A DNA stretch of 64,000 nt from Pleurodeles waltl (lineage: Eukaryota > Chordata > Amphibia > Caudata > Salamandridae). Below are positions 21,601 to 33,089 of this stretch, in pieces. The stretch spans positions 220,716,928 through 220,780,927 of the forward strand of contig NC_090441.1 of NCBI RefSeq assembly GCF_031143425.1, read 5' to 3'. The translations under genes and the position numbers were made by a program. The notes under the pieces are model-generated. The model worked only from the letters and a program-made list of their open reading frames with translations. It did not search any database and was not told the DNA's origin. How positions within the stretch are numbered: position 1 is the first letter of the stretch; each line of letters starts with the position of its first letter.

Positions 21601-22098
21601 AGTTGCTGAGCGACCCCTCTGTCTCCTCCTCCAAGGGGCGACCTCCTGGTCCTTCCTGGGCCCTAGCAGCACCCAAAATCCTCAACAGCAACTCTTGCAG
21701 CTAGCAAGGCGTGTTTGCTGTATTTCTACGTGGAAATAACTCTGCATCCTCCAGGATGCCATGGAACATCTTCTGACCAAAGGAGAAGTTCCTGGCACCT
21801 TCCGTTGTTGCAGAATCTTTGGCTTCTTCCACCCGAAGGCAGCCCTTTTGCACCTTCATCCAGGGTTTAGTGGGCTCCTGGACACTTGCGTGGCTCTTGG
21901 ACTTGGTCCCCTTCCTTTACAGGTCCTCAGGTCCAGGAATCCATCTTCAGTGTTTTGCAGTCAGTTGTTGTGTGATTCTACATTGTTTGTACTACTTTTC
22001 TAACTGTTACTTACCTTATTTTTGTTTGTGTGCATATAATTTGTGTATATTACTTACCTCCTAAGGAATTACATCCTCTGAGATACTTTTGGCATATT
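18682..22098 (+). mobile_element. Diverged long LTR, truncated at its 3' end
   Basis: Starts TGTAGGAAAGTACC and follows the long LTR's order: CACTGGG hairpins, GTGAAATAACTT hairpin at about 19084, gene-free GC-rich middle, GGTGGAGGTAAGTCC donor, terminal AT-rich part. It stops at GGCATATT (22098), where Harbinger copy A begins, so the last 250 bp or so are missing. It contains a 938 bp tandem duplication (19599-21474). Confidence 0.8.
19599..21474 (+). repeat. 938 bp tandem duplication inside an LTR
   Basis: Unit 1 (19599-20536) and unit 2 (20537-21474) are about 99.4% identical; I noticed six differences, for example 19721 C versus 20659 G and 20239 G versus 21177 A. The trinucleotide CTC sits at all three breakpoints, suggesting microhomology-mediated duplication. 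The ORFs that repeat in both units are not supported as genes. Confidence 0.85.
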
Positions 22099-22698
22099 GG
22101 CCCTCATTATGATATTGGCGGCAAAAGCCGCTTACCGCCGTGCAGAATACCGCCATCACACCGCCGCGGCCGCGGAATTCCACCACAGCTATTATGACCC
22201 ACAGTTCGGAATCCGCCTAAATTCAGACACCCACACAAGTCTGCCACACCAAAAGTCAGTAATAAACTGGCGATAACAAAACCTCCACCATCACGCCAAC
22301 AGAAATACGCCCACACTATCACGACCCACAAATCCACGCGGCGGTCTTTCAACCGCGGTATTCCATTGGCGGTAAACACCGCCGCGCTCAAAATACACAC
22401 ACATTTACAAAACACAGCCACATTGAGCAATTCGAAATACACACACCTGATACACATACACACACCACTCCCACACACTCAATACAATATAAAACACACA
22501 CCCACATCACCCAGAAACCCTTACGACCACAAATCACGAATGAAAGCCAGAGAGAGACACCACCATCAACAACACTAGCATCCACAGGCACACAACACCA
22601 TCACCCACATAACGTCCACGCACCTCACACAACATCCCACTACATATCAGCACACTTATCACCCCACACCCCACCCCACATATCACCTACACCACCCC

Positions 22699-24328
22699 AT
22701 GGCACGGCAAAGACACCCCAGGTTCTCGGAATAGGAGCTCAGGGTCATGGTGGAGGAAATTGTCCGGGTAGAGCCACAGCTATTCGGATCACAGGTGCAG
22801 CACACCTCCATTGCAAGGAAGATGGAGCTATGGTGAAGAATAGTGGACTGGGTCAACGCAGTGGGACAACACCCAAAAAATCAGGAGGACATTAGGAAGA
22901 GGTGGAACAACCTACGGGGGAAGGTGCGTTCCGTGGTCTCCAGACACCACCTGGCGGTTCAGCAGACTGGCGGCGGACCCCCACCTCCTTCCCCACAACT
23001 AACAACATGGGAGGAGCAGGTCTTGGCGATTCTGCATCCTGAGGGTCTCGCAGGAGTAGGTGAAGGAATGGACTCTGGTAAGTCAAAGCTTTACTATTAC
23101 ATCTCCCATCCCTACCTGCATGCCAGCACATACCCCCACCCTCACACTCACCCCCATCACTCCTACTCCTCACAAATGTCCCACTATCACAAACCACCCA
23201 TCCCAACACCAATCCCTGCATGCAACACCAAAGCATGGACACCCATCACTAAAGCATGCCCACTGCACATACCCACACACCCCCTAAACCATCATCACAC
23301 AAGTTCCCACACAGGAATGCTGGCACTGGGGTACACGGTCACCCACCCATTGCACACCTTGACACACACAGATGCAATAATCATGCTTTTATACCCCTGC
23401 AGGACCCCTAGCCAACGTCACTGGACAGGAGGGTCCACACATGTCCACACCATCAACAGAAGAGGCCCACAGTGATGACAGCACCTCTGTCCAACTGGAT
23501 CTAGATGATCAGTCCGGCCCATCGGAAACCTTCGGACAGTCGGTTCCCCACACCCAGTCACAGGCCACTACAGAGCTTCCCCCCTCTGGAAACACCAGCA
23601 CAGCACCCACCCAGCGGGCCCATACCTCCGTCCCCAGGACACGTCAATCAGCAGTGTGTCCACCACTACAGGGAACCCGGGATAACCCACCACCCCAACA
23701 ACAACAGGGACCTGGGGGCAGTGGTCGTGGGCACACGGTCGAGGGGACGGAGGCCCAGGAACACAGGGGAACTGGGAGGGCTGCTGTGCGACAGGGGGCG
23801 GACAGGCCCAGGGAACCCACTCTCCACGAGGGCCTCTCCTCCATCATGGGAACCTACCACCACTCCCAGGAAACGATGGCAACGGTACTGGCCAAGTTTC
23901 AGGAGACCCAGCGCCTGCAGGAGGAACAGTATATGGGCTTCAGGGAGGAACTCAGAACCATCAATTCCACCCTGGGCACCATCGTAGGGGTGCTGAAGGA
24001 AGTACTCAACACCCGGGGGGACACTGTGGCACTACATGGGGCCCCTGACACTAGCCTGGATGATGAACTGCCCACCACCTGCGCCAGCGCCAGTGGACAG
24101 GAGGCACCGCCACAGGACCACCACACCAGCACCCCACCCCCTGCAGATGGAGAACCACCTCACAAACGGTCCCTGAGATCCAGGACAAAGACAGAGAACG
24201 ATGCCAAGACCCCCACCAAGAAATTAGACCACCCAAATTGTCATCCTACAGTCCCACTTTGTTACCCTGTCCATCCTCAAACTGCCCTAGCTCCACTTCC
24301 CATGCCCATTTGGGCAATCCACCTGTGA
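22699..24328 (+). pseudogene. Harbinger gene 1, Myb/SANT-like protein, copy A
   Basis: Exon 1 is 22699-23077 (379 nt, donor GTAAGT) and exon 2 starts 23403 after a CAG acceptor. Both borders coincide with those in copies B and C. Exon 1 encodes a Naif1/MYPOP-type Myb-SANT domain (signature Trp, RKRW and LR residues; a Pro-rich PPPP stretch follows). In-frame stops at 22732-22734 (TAG) and 22834-22836 (TGA) kill it. Exon 2 encodes an acidic Ser-rich stretch (DLDDQ), a Gln/Gly-rich linker and a coiled coil around 23860-24000. The normal stop is lost, extending the frame to 24328. A polyadenylation signal lies at 24413-24418. Such partners normally help Harbinger transposases enter the nucleus and bind DNA (family knowledge). 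Confidence 0.8.
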
Positions 24329-24691
24329 GACTAATAGACTGGACTCTGCCATGGACATTCCTCCGCCATCACCCCTCACCATTTTACAAACCCCTCCAAT
24401 ATTGAGCACTTAAATAAACACCCTTAAAGCACTAAAAAATCTGGAGTCTGTCTGTGATTTCGGAATAAGCAATAACTGTGGCAAAAAGTGTTTTCATTGG
24501 TAATGGCAACATACCTATGTCACACAGCTGTAGTCCATGAGGAATCAAAGCAGATGTCACACAGTGGGACCCACATCTGTGAAATCGTAAGGGAAAGTGA
24601 CAACTCAGTGACCATACACTGGGTGAAAACGACAGACAGTAGAGAGGTAGTAGTGTTTAAGTACATGTAGTAGGCAGGTTTGTATTCTTAC

Positions 24692-25858
24692 CTGGTGTCC
24701 CTGGAAATATTGCTGGATCACTGAGACCCTGTTGTCCATGTCTTCTTCCTCTGCTTCCTCGTCTTCACTGTCCACAGGCTCCACAGCTGCAGCAACACCA
24801 CCATCTGGACCATCCTCCTGCAGAAAGGGCACCTGTCGTCGCAAAGTCAAGTTGTGAATCATACAGCAGGCCACGATGATCTGGCAAACCTTCTTTGGTG
24901 AGTAGAATAGGGATCCACCTGTCATATGGAGGCACCTGAACCTGGCCTTCAGGAGGCTGAAGGCCTGCTCGATCACCCTCCTAGTTCACCCATGGGCCTC
25001 ATTGTAGCCTTCCTCTGCTCGTGTCCTGGGATTCCTCACTGGGGTCAGTAGCCATGACAGGTTGGGGTAACCAGAGTCACCTGCAAATGGTGAGTGACAA
25101 CTGTTAGACACACACTAACCGGGAGGGATATCCCCAGACCCAGACAATCATTCCCACTGAATAGCTTCCAGGTGCTCACCTAATAGCCACACACGGTGCC
25201 TCTGGAGTTGACCCATCACATAAGGGATGCTGCTATTCCGCAGGATGTAAGTGTCATGCACTGAGCCAGGGAACATGGCATTCACATGGGAGATGTACTG
25301 GTCTGCCAAACATACCATCTGTACATTCATCGAATGATAACTCTTCGGGTTTCTGTACACCTGTTCACTCCTGTGGGGGGGTACCAAAGCCACATGGGTC
25401 CCATCAATGGCACTTATGATGTTGGGGATATGTCTCAGGGCATAGAAATCACCTTTCACTGTAAGAAAATCCTCCACCTGAGGGAAAACGAAGTAGCTCC
25501 GCATGTGTTTCAGCAGGACAAACAACGCTCTGGACAACACGTTGTAAAACATAGGCTGGGACATCCCTGATGCTATGGCCACTGTTGTTTGAAATGATCC
25601 ACTTGCAAGGAAATGGAGCACTGACAGCACCTGCACTTGAGGGGGGATTCCTGTGGGATGGCGGATAGCTGAGATCAGGTCTGGCTCCAACTGGGTACAC
25701 AGTTCCTGGATTGTGACACGGTCAAGCCTGTATGTGATTATCACATGTCTTTACTCCATTGTCGACAGGTCCACCAACGGTCGGTACACCAGAGGATGCC
25801 GCCATCTCCTCACATGTCCCAGCGGACGGTGCCTATGAAGGACAACAGCGAGCACAGA
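24692..25858 (-). pseudogene. Harbinger DDE transposase, copy A
   Basis: Minus strand. Exon 1 ends at 25180, a 99 bp intron spans 25081-25179 (GTGAG...CAG), and exon 2 runs from 25080 to about 24692. HARBI1-type motifs are present: AIDGTHVAL (first catalytic Asp), GSVHDTYILRN (second Asp), VIEQAF (Glu), and the SPKKVCQIIVACC helix. Breaks: an in-frame TAA where copies B and C read GAA (after the TM-E at about 25757), a TGA in exon 2 (near 24990), and loss of the usual stop after QQYFQ. The true N-terminus is uncertain because the conserved frame runs upstream without a clear ATG. It lies tail-to-tail with gene 1 and head-to-head with gene 2. Confidence 0.85.
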
Positions 25859-25889
25859 GTCAAACAACTCAGAGGTACGTACCCACAGC

Positions 25890-26280
25890 TTACACGGAAC
25901 ACCATTCATACTCAAAAAGTGGCCTGTATGTGTGTTGAGTCTAGGCCTAGGTATGTGTGACGCAGTTGAAAATGAAGCCATGTGGGCCCCTGAAATGGCG
26001 GCTGCCTGACCTCTAAAGTGGGACAATGGGATGTGAGGTAACTGCGCTGGCGTTGTACACCGTCGCGTTAGGCTGTCGAAGACCGCGGCGCAATGCTCCA
26101 TTGGTTAAGATTGGACCCTATGGGTCCCATAAGCCAATGACGATGTACTCCAGCAGTGACGGTACGCACCACCGCGGACATGACCATCATTTTCTATCTG
26201 TTCAATCACTCGATACCTGATCTTCGACAGGAGAGGCCCTACATTGCAAGTGCTGCTGTGACCTCGGTCTGGAAGAGACA
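25890..26280. promoter_or_regulatory. Candidate bidirectional promoter, copy A
   Basis: The gap between the divergent 5' ends of transposase and gene 2 is conserved between copies A and C. Shared words are GAAATGGCGGCTGCC (a good YY1-type site, at about 25992), ACTGCGCTGGCGTTG, and the near-palindrome TTGGACCCTATGGGTCCCA (about 26112), plus CCAAT-like AGCCAATGA. The function is inferred from position and conservation. Confidence 0.35.
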
Positions 26281-28946
26281 ATGGCTCGAGTGTCTGGGGA
26301 AAGGGCCCCTGCATTCACATTGGAGGAGTTGGAGAAACTTGTGGACGGGGTCCTCCTCCAGTACACGCTACTCTACGGTCCTCCAGACAAACAGGTAAGT
26401 ACACTGGGAGTATGCTGTATGGGCTATGTCTGTGTGGAGAGGGGTGGATGTAAGAAGGAAGTGGGGAGAGTGCGGCGTGCATGAAACGATGGTGAGTGCA
26501 TGTGCCACATGGCAAGGGTAGGCATGGGGGTCAATCATTTTGACAGTGTAGTTGGTAATCACTTTCTCTTCCCCCTGTCCAAAGGACGTCCGGACCCTGG
26601 GGGTCTACCACAGACAGAGCACCCACTGCCAGAAAAGATGGGAGGACATTCGCCGCTGGAGCAAGAAGACGGCGGAGGATCAGCTGGGGATGGCCTCCCA
26701 ACGTGGGAGGGGTGGCCGTCGCACCATGACCCCCCTGATGTTCAGGATCCTGGCTGTGGTGTACCCGGATTTGGATGGGTGCTTGAGGGCATCACTGCAG
26801 CCACAAGGGGGTGAGTACACTCACATTCTGCTGACTTTGAACGCAGTGGAGGGGTCTGGGTAGGGGAGGTCGGCTGTGGGTTTCCCTAGGACAGGGCGAG
26901 TTCCGTAGGCAAGGTCCCTCCGTAAGGCAGGCCATGTGGCACCCCACCCCTCCTCTATAGAGTGACAACTACACCTAGTCATGCCCCTGTGTCATCTATG
27001 TGTGCAGATGTCGTCCATAGCCTTGTAGGCCATTTCCCAAGAATTGAACAGTGGAGCCCAAGAGCGCGGCGTAGTGTGTCCGTAGTGTCATGCATGCACT
27101 CAACATGTCTTTCTTCTGTCTCCCCCCCTTTTGTGGTCTCCCTGTTCTTGTGTGCATTAGCATCATCAGGCGGATGAGCAGTGGCACTGGAGCACCAGGG
27201 GGCTGCATCCCAGATGGCCATGGAGGGCCACACTACGGAATCAGACTTCACCAGTGGGACGGAGGGCAAGGGAGCTCCACGGCGGGGACTGGATCTGAGA
27301 CCAGTGACACGGACTCGTCCTCTGATGGGAGCTCCCTTGTGATGGTGCCAGTTTCAGCCGCCACCCCCCCTTCCAGCACCGCCCTCCCAGCAGCCCCTCA
27401 GCCTTCGCCCCGTGCCCGCTCACCCGGGATGGTGGGCATCACCTTCGCCCCAGGCACCTCAGGCCCTGCCCCAGTCACCCCTGCTGCCCTCAGTGAGGAG
27501 GCCATTGACCTCCTCAGGTCCCTCACTGTTGGGCAGTCTACCATTTTGAATGCCATCCAAGGTGTAGAAAGCCAGTTGCAACAAACTAATGCATTCCTGG
27601 AGGGCATTCATTCTGGTCAATCAGCCCTTCAGCAAGCTTTTCAGACTCTGGCCTCAGCACTGATGGCAGCCATTGTCCCTGTGTCTAGCCTCCCCCTCCA
27701 ACTTCCTCCACCCCGACCCAATCCCCTGGGCATCAGCCTATCCCAAGCACACCTACAGACCAGCATGCACACACGTCAACACACAAGGGAAGCTCAGCCA
27801 AACATAAGCACCACACATCCCACAGGCACTCACGCAAGCATCACACACATGCAGACACACCACTGCTTCCACTCTGCCCCCCTCCTCCTCTTCTCCCTTC
27901 TCCCTCCCTGTCTCGTCTACACTCACACCTGCATGCACTACCTCTACAGCCACTATGTCCCTCTCCAGCACAACCACCACCACACCCGCTCACGTGCAGT
28001 CACCACCCCCACTACCATTCACACGTCGCCTGTGTCCTCTCCCAGTGTGTCTGTGACACCCCATCCGAAGATACACAAACGCAGGCACACACCCACCCAA
28101 CAGCCATCCACCTCACGATAGCCTCCAGCGCATGCACCTTCACCCAAAGTCAGCAAACGAACACCTCCTACAACCACAACCTCTTCCTCCACTCCCAAAC
28201 CCCCTCCAGCTAACCGTCCCAGTGTGTCAAAAAAACTTTTCCTGTCCAACCTTGACCTCTTTCCCACACCTCCCCCACCCCGTCCGTCTCCTAGGTTACG
28301 AACTAGCACCTTAACCGTAACATCTCCGGGACCAGTGGTGGCTGTAGTCACCGGAATCTGGAGTGCAGCGGCCACCAGGGCAGCCAGTGTGGCACGGAGC
28401 CACAGCACAGACACTCCCCCACCTGTGAAGCATCAGAAGTTGGCCAGTGCCCGGCGGAAGAGGGGGAAGACTCCAGGCACCAAAGCCACTCCCAGGGGTC
28501 CCGGTGGGAGTGTGGAGTCAGCTGTGACACCTTCTAAGGTGGGGAAGGGCCACAAGAAACCCGGCAAGTCTGGGAAGAGCAGCACAGCGGAGAAGACCGC
28601 CATCATCCCTGCTGCCCAGGAGGCAACCGCCAGCACCAGCCCAGCTGCCCAGAAGGCCACCGCCAGCACAAGCCCAGCTGCCCAGGAGGCCACCGCCAGC
28701 ACAAGCCCAGCTGCCCAGGAGGCCACCACCAGCCCAGCTTCCCAGGAGGCCACCGCCAGCACCAGCCCAGCTGCCCAGGAGGCCACCGCCAGCACCAGCC
28801 CAACTGGCCAGGAGGCCACCACCAGCACAAGCCCAGCTGCCCAGGAGGCCACCGCCAGCACAAGCCCAGCTGCCCAGGAGGCCACCGCCAGCACAAGCCC
28901 CGCTGGGCCATGGAGGACCGCCAGCAAAAGCCCCTCTGGGCCATGA
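26281..28946 (+). pseudogene. Harbinger gene 2, second Myb/SANT-like protein, copy A
   Basis: Exon 1 is 26281-26394 (114 nt, 38 codons, donor GTAAGT), exon 2 ends at 26810, and exon 3 starts at 27161 after a TAG acceptor. Exon 1 plus exon 2 together make a Myb-SANT domain: FTLEELEKLVDGVL, then THCQKRWEDIRRW and the MTPLMFRILAVVYP block. Compared with copy C, about 48 nt at the start of exon 2 are missing. Exon 3 has a TGA shortly after its start and a frame change before the Ser-rich block. It then reads a conserved helical region (EEAIDLLRSLTVGQSTILNAI), a His/Thr/Pro-rich low-complexity region, a basic region and an 11-residue tandem repeat. It is broken but clearly a separate gene from gene 1. 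Confidence 0.78.
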
Positions 28947-29395
28947 AGGACCGCCAGCAAAAGCCCCGCTGGGCCATGAAGGCCCGCCAGCAAAAGACCT
29001 GCTGGGCCATGAAGGACCGCCAGCAAAAGCCCTGCTGGGCATGAAGGACCGCCAGCAAAAGCCCCGCTGGGCCAAGAAGGACCGCCAGCAAAAGCCACAC
29101 TGGGCAATGAAGGACCGCCAGCAAAAGCCCCGCTGGGCCATGAAGGCCCGCCAGCAAAAGCCACGCTGGGCCATGAACGTCCGCCAGCAGCTGAGTCCTT
29201 GCAATGGAGACCGCCGTCTTAAGCACCGCTGAACAGGGCACCGCCGACGCAAGCACCGCTGAACAGGGCACTGCCGTCTCAAGCACCGCTGAACAGGGCA
29301 CTGACGCCTCAAGCACCGCTGAACAGGGCACCTGCGCCTCAAGCACCGCTGAACATGGCACCGCCGCTCCAAGCACTGCTGGCCCATGAGCGTCA
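28605..29395 (+). repeat. 33 bp and 30 bp coding minisatellites at the gene 2 C-terminus
   Basis: Three linked sub-arrays: 33 bp units (GCCACCGCCAGCACAAGC core, about 28610-28905) encoding an 11-residue Ala/Thr/Ser/Gln repeat; a diverged 33 bp unit (GGGCCATGAAGGACCGCCAG, about 28907-29190); and 30 bp units (ACCGCTGAACAGGGCACCGC, about 29215-29390). Copy C has only the 30 bp type. The 33 bp part is open in all frames, creating long overlapping minus-strand ORFs that I do not accept as genes. Confidence 0.85.
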
Positions 29396-29460
29396 AGGGC
29401 ACTGACGCTACTGAGTCTGTCACGGGCAGAATGAAGCACTCTGGGCACCATGCCCCCTCC

Positions 29461-30128
29461 AGAACCAGTGGAGAGATCCATCCACTACCTCAGTCCTAAG
29501 CAGGATGAAGCACTCTGGGCACCATGCCCCCTCCAGAACCAGTGGAGAGATCCATCCACTACCTCAGTCCTTAGCAGGATGAAGCACTCTGGGCACCATG
29601 GCCACTCCAGAACCAGTGGAGACTGTTATCCACTTGAGAGACTGTGGCTCTGCACTCACCAGGATGGAACAGTGGGCAACCCACCCACTGTATAGTCTTG
29701 AGAGACTGTGGCTTTGCACTCTCCAGGATGGAACAGTGGGCAACCCACCCACTGTATAGACTTGAGAGACTGTGGCTTTTCACTCCCCAGGATGGAACAG
29801 TGGCCAACCCACCCACTGTATAGCCCTGAGAGACTGTGGCTTTGCACTCCCCAGGATGGAACAGTGGGCAACCCACCCACTGTAGAGACTTGAGAGACTG
29901 TGGCTTTGCACTCCCCAGGATGGAACAGTGGGCAACCCACCCACTGTATAGACTTGAGAGACTGTGGCTTTGCACTCCCCAGGATTGAACAGTGGGCAAC
30001 CCACCCACTGTAGAGACTTGAGAGACTGTGGCATTGCACTCCCCAGGATGGAACAGTGGGCAACCCACCCACTTGTGAGACTTGAGAGACTGTGGCTTTT
30101 CACTCCCCAGAATTGAACAGTGGGCATG
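29461..30128 (+). repeat. 74 bp and 64 bp tandem arrays in the Harbinger tail
   Basis: Three starts of a 74 bp unit (AGAACCAGTGG at 29461, 29535, 29609) are followed by eight units of 64 bp (GAGACTGTGGCTTTGCACTC, about 29636 to 30128). Copy C has about two 64 bp units (59885-59990), so copy A expanded the array locally. Confidence 0.85.
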
Positions 30129-30455
30129 TGGCCCGCTTGTTGATTTGGCGTTGTGCACTCAACCGGCTGAGGAGCCCCCCCTTTCCTTCCCCCTGAGGTG
30201 CCTGTTTGCTTGCTCTCTGATGCCCCTGCAGTGTTCTCTCCGTCAAGCTCGGGGATCTTGTGTGGGCCTCGCCCATACCGTGTGGGCCCAGTGTTCCACG
30301 GACTTTCTTAGAGCACTACCTGGACTACTATGCTTGGTATATATTTTGTAAATGGTGTATATATATATATATTTGCATACTTGATTTTAATATATTACAA
30401 TGGTTACCCTCATTTCCTATTGTTTTTGCATTCTTCCGGGGGGGTTGGGTGTGTA

Positions 30456-30803
30456 TCCCCCTATCACGACTTCTGTGCTCTCTGGGGGTTGTAGGTGCAA
30501 TTTACACCTACCTTACAGAGTTTTCGGGTGTTTTTTTTTTCTAACCCTCACTGTTCTCTTACAGTCCCAGCGACCCTCTACAAGCTCACATAGGTTTGGG
30601 GTCCATTTGTGGTTCGCATTCCACTGTGATATAGTAGGAGCTTTGCATGTCTCCTAGTTCACCCTAAGCTGCTCTGCAATAGCTACCTTCTATCAGCCTA
30701 AGCTGCTAGAAACACCTCTTGTACACTAATAAGGGATAACTGGACCTGGCACAAGGTGTAAGTACCACAAGGTACCCACTATAAGCCCAGCCAGCCTCCT
30801 ACA
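30456..30803 (+). mobile_element. Internally deleted LTR tail
   Basis: Matches the last part of the long LTR (CTATCACGACTTCTGTGCTC ... CAGCCTCCTACA), with about 260 bp lost at position 30625, including the polyadenylation palindrome. It joins directly onto truncated Harbinger copy A on the left. No duplication is recoverable. Confidence 0.75.
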
Positions 30804-31856
30804 GGGATAGATAGAGGATTCACATGGTCAATGCCAGCAACACCACTACCGTTGGTGGACAGAACACACACTGAGAGGCCCTATGCACTAGGCCATGCCC
30901 ACCCACTCATTAAGGTAGTCTTTCCTAATCAGTGTGTCTGGCAAAAAGATCTTCCACTCTGTCCCTGTGACGCTAGATCAAAGCAGAGTACTTCTCACTT
31001 TTTTTTTCTTTTGCACTCTTTATGCTACACCTAGACATGTCTTTATTTTACCTTTATTACGTAAATTAAGACCTATCCACTATAAGGAAGCTCTGACATA
31101 TTTTCAAAAACTGTCAGAAATTCAAATTTGTTATTATGTATTACATTTTATGAGATCTGCAGTCGCTATTAGGAAACGGTATTAATATTTCTGTTAATTA
31201 TTTTTTTAGCACTTTACATATTTTGTATACATTTAGTGAACATTCTAAAATGTTACAATTGTCATAAATCTATAAAATACCAATGGGTAGCAATCTATTT
31301 TTAACTACACTTTGAATCGTTTTTACGATCATGTTTATAGTGGGAACTAGTTATTATACCCTTGGTTAATTTTAACATTTAAGTACTATATTAGATTGTT
31401 TTTTTTTTTATTTAGAATATATTCTTGTAATATATGAATTGATATGAATCTGCTTAATTCTAGTGGCTAGCAAATTTCTCTTTACTTACTGCCTTGATAT
31501 GCTTTTGCTATTTTGTACTGAGTGAGGATCTTTTATTATATTTTAGGTAATTCAAATAATGTTAATATTATATTTTATTGTTTTATAATATTAGAAAATG
31601 CTTGGGAATACAAGAATTGTCATAAGTTCGTACAATCCCAAAAGGTATTAAAATTATTTTTAGTAAACTTTTCCTTCATCTTTGCAAGGGCAAATTGGAA
31701 TAGATAAATTCAGGCTGTTACGGTAGTCTAACTATGCTTTGGTATTGGGCTGTCCATTTCATTTCTCTATTATTTTGTTGCCTTGCTTTTTAAGATATGT
31801 GTTTCTGTTTGTACTTTTATGGCAATTGCTGAATAAAGATCTTTTGACTGACACTA
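30804..31856. other. AT-rich unassigned island
   Basis: About 1 kb, strikingly AT-richer than everything around it, without coding potential or a terminal repeat. Near the right border GAATAAAGATC (about 31832) supplies a polyadenylation signal, so this may be the 3' end of a retroposon in plus orientation. Its right border is also where Harbinger copy B is truncated. Family not recognised. Confidence 0.35.
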
Positions 31857-32097
31857 AAGTAGTCACCAGCCCATGGGGTACAATGCCCAACGCCAGCATC
31901 TGCACACATGACACCCACAGGACCCTGCCCAGTAGTAGTTGGCCACTTGTAGCATAGGGGTAGGGGTGCTTCAGGGCCTGGAAAAAAGGGACCTACCCTG
32001 CCATGATCGCCCTGGCCTAGGGGTACCCACAACCCACATCCCCCACCCAGCTAGTTCCTAAAGCACGCAAAGTCAGCTTTCCGCAACGGTACGCACC

Positions 32098-32695
32098 CTC
32101 TTGTGGTTGCTGTGATGCCCTCAAGCACCCATCCAACTCCTGTAGGCCACCGCCAGGATGCGGAAGATCAGGGGGGTCATGGTGCGACGGGCACCCCTTC
32201 CACGTTGGGAGGCCAGCCACAGCTGGGCCTCCGGCGTCTTCTTGGTCCATCGGCGCAGGTCCTCCCATCTCTTGCGGCAGTGGGTGCTCTGCCTGTGATA
32301 TACTCTAAGGGTCCGCACCTCCTTGGCGATAGCACACCAAATACCCTTCTTCTGGTGGGCGCTGACCTAGAGGGAAAAGACAGCAGAATTTGTAATTACT
32401 CACCTGTCCAGACCATCATACTCATTGCCCCCCAGTTCCCGTCCATGCTCTGACGCACACACAGTGACCACCTCTCATGCAGCATTCAGGCCAGGACACC
32501 TTAGCACCCCCCAACATGTGGCTTACATCCACACTACTCCAAACAGGCATTGCCCACACATCATGCTCACAATGTACTCACCTGTTTGTCTGGAGGACAA
32601 TAGAGTAACGTGTACTGGGGGAGGACCCCATCCACCAGTTTCTCCAACTCCTCCGCAGTGAAGGCAGGGGCCTTTTCCCCAGACACTCTAGCCAT
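32098..32695 (-). pseudogene. Harbinger gene 2 exons 1-2, copy B
   Basis: Exon 1 is 32582-32695 (114 nt, ATG at 32695, donor GTGAGT) and exon 2 is 32098-32366 (269 nt against 271 in copy C). The missing 2 nt in the YPELDG-equivalent codons shift the frame near the end. Exon 1 contributes FTAEELEKLVDGVLPQY. Exon 2 contributes the HQKKGIWCAIAKEVRT and THCRKRWEDLRRW parts of the Myb-SANT domain, and the MTPLIFRILAVAY block. The exon 2 border supports the three-exon model. Exon 3 is absent owing to truncation. Confidence 0.75.
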
Positions 32696-33089
32696 TGTCG
32701 CTTCCTGACTCAGGTCACAGCAGCACATGCAGTGTAGAACCTCTCCTTTTGATGGTCAGTTAGCAAGTGAGTGAATAGGTAGAAAATGGGGGTGACGTCC
32801 GCAGCGGTGCGTACCGTCACCGCCGGCATACATCGCCATTGGCTCCTGGGACCCATAAGGCCTAATGATAACCAATGCGGAGTTGTGCGGCGGTCATCCA
32901 CCACCTACTGCGATGCAGCACAACGTCAGTGCAGTTTACTCATTTCCCCTTGTCCCTCCTCACAGGTCAGGCAGCCACCATTTCATGGGGGCACATGGCA
33001 TGGCACCTAACTGCGTCATAGCACATATTGGCACATATACTGACTTTTGAATTCAAACACTCCTCTGTGACATTAATTCTTACACAGTT

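Larger units (their letters stand above)
22099..30455 (+). mobile_element. Harbinger copy A (three-gene element, 3' truncated)
   Basis: The left end GGCCCTCATTATGATATTGG at 22099 matches the terminus of the MITE at 62077 and resembles copy C's terminus. ACCGCC words fill 22120-22390. Then come gene 1 (22699-24328, plus), the transposase (24692-25858, minus), a shared promoter region, gene 2 (26281-28946, plus), gene-2 repeat arrays, and a tail with 74 bp and 64 bp arrays. The right end is lost where an LTR fragment joins at 30456. All genes carry stops or frameshifts, so it is inactive. It lies in an LTR (18682-22098). Confidence 0.85.

Noticed and set aside
13706..22098. Possible LTR-internal-LTR element with Harbinger copy D as body
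   Set aside because: The left fragment ends and the right LTR begins exactly at D's borders, and a purine-rich tract precedes 18682. But the two LTRs are of different subfamilies, the tract is just the reverse of an intron pyrimidine tract, and no primer site follows 13705.
28433..29481. Three overlapping minus-strand ORFs of 243-301 codons
   Set aside because: They lie antisense to the 33/30 bp array of Harbinger gene 2, in three frames at once, with purely repetitive content.
29571..30158. 195-codon minus-strand ORF
   Set aside because: A translation of the 64 bp tandem array; no protein-like features beyond the repeat.
22099..30803. LTR at 30456 as the continuation of the LTR cut by Harbinger copy A
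   Set aside because: The 30456 fragment starts upstream, in LTR coordinates, of the point where the 18682 LTR stops, so they cannot be two halves of one interrupted copy.
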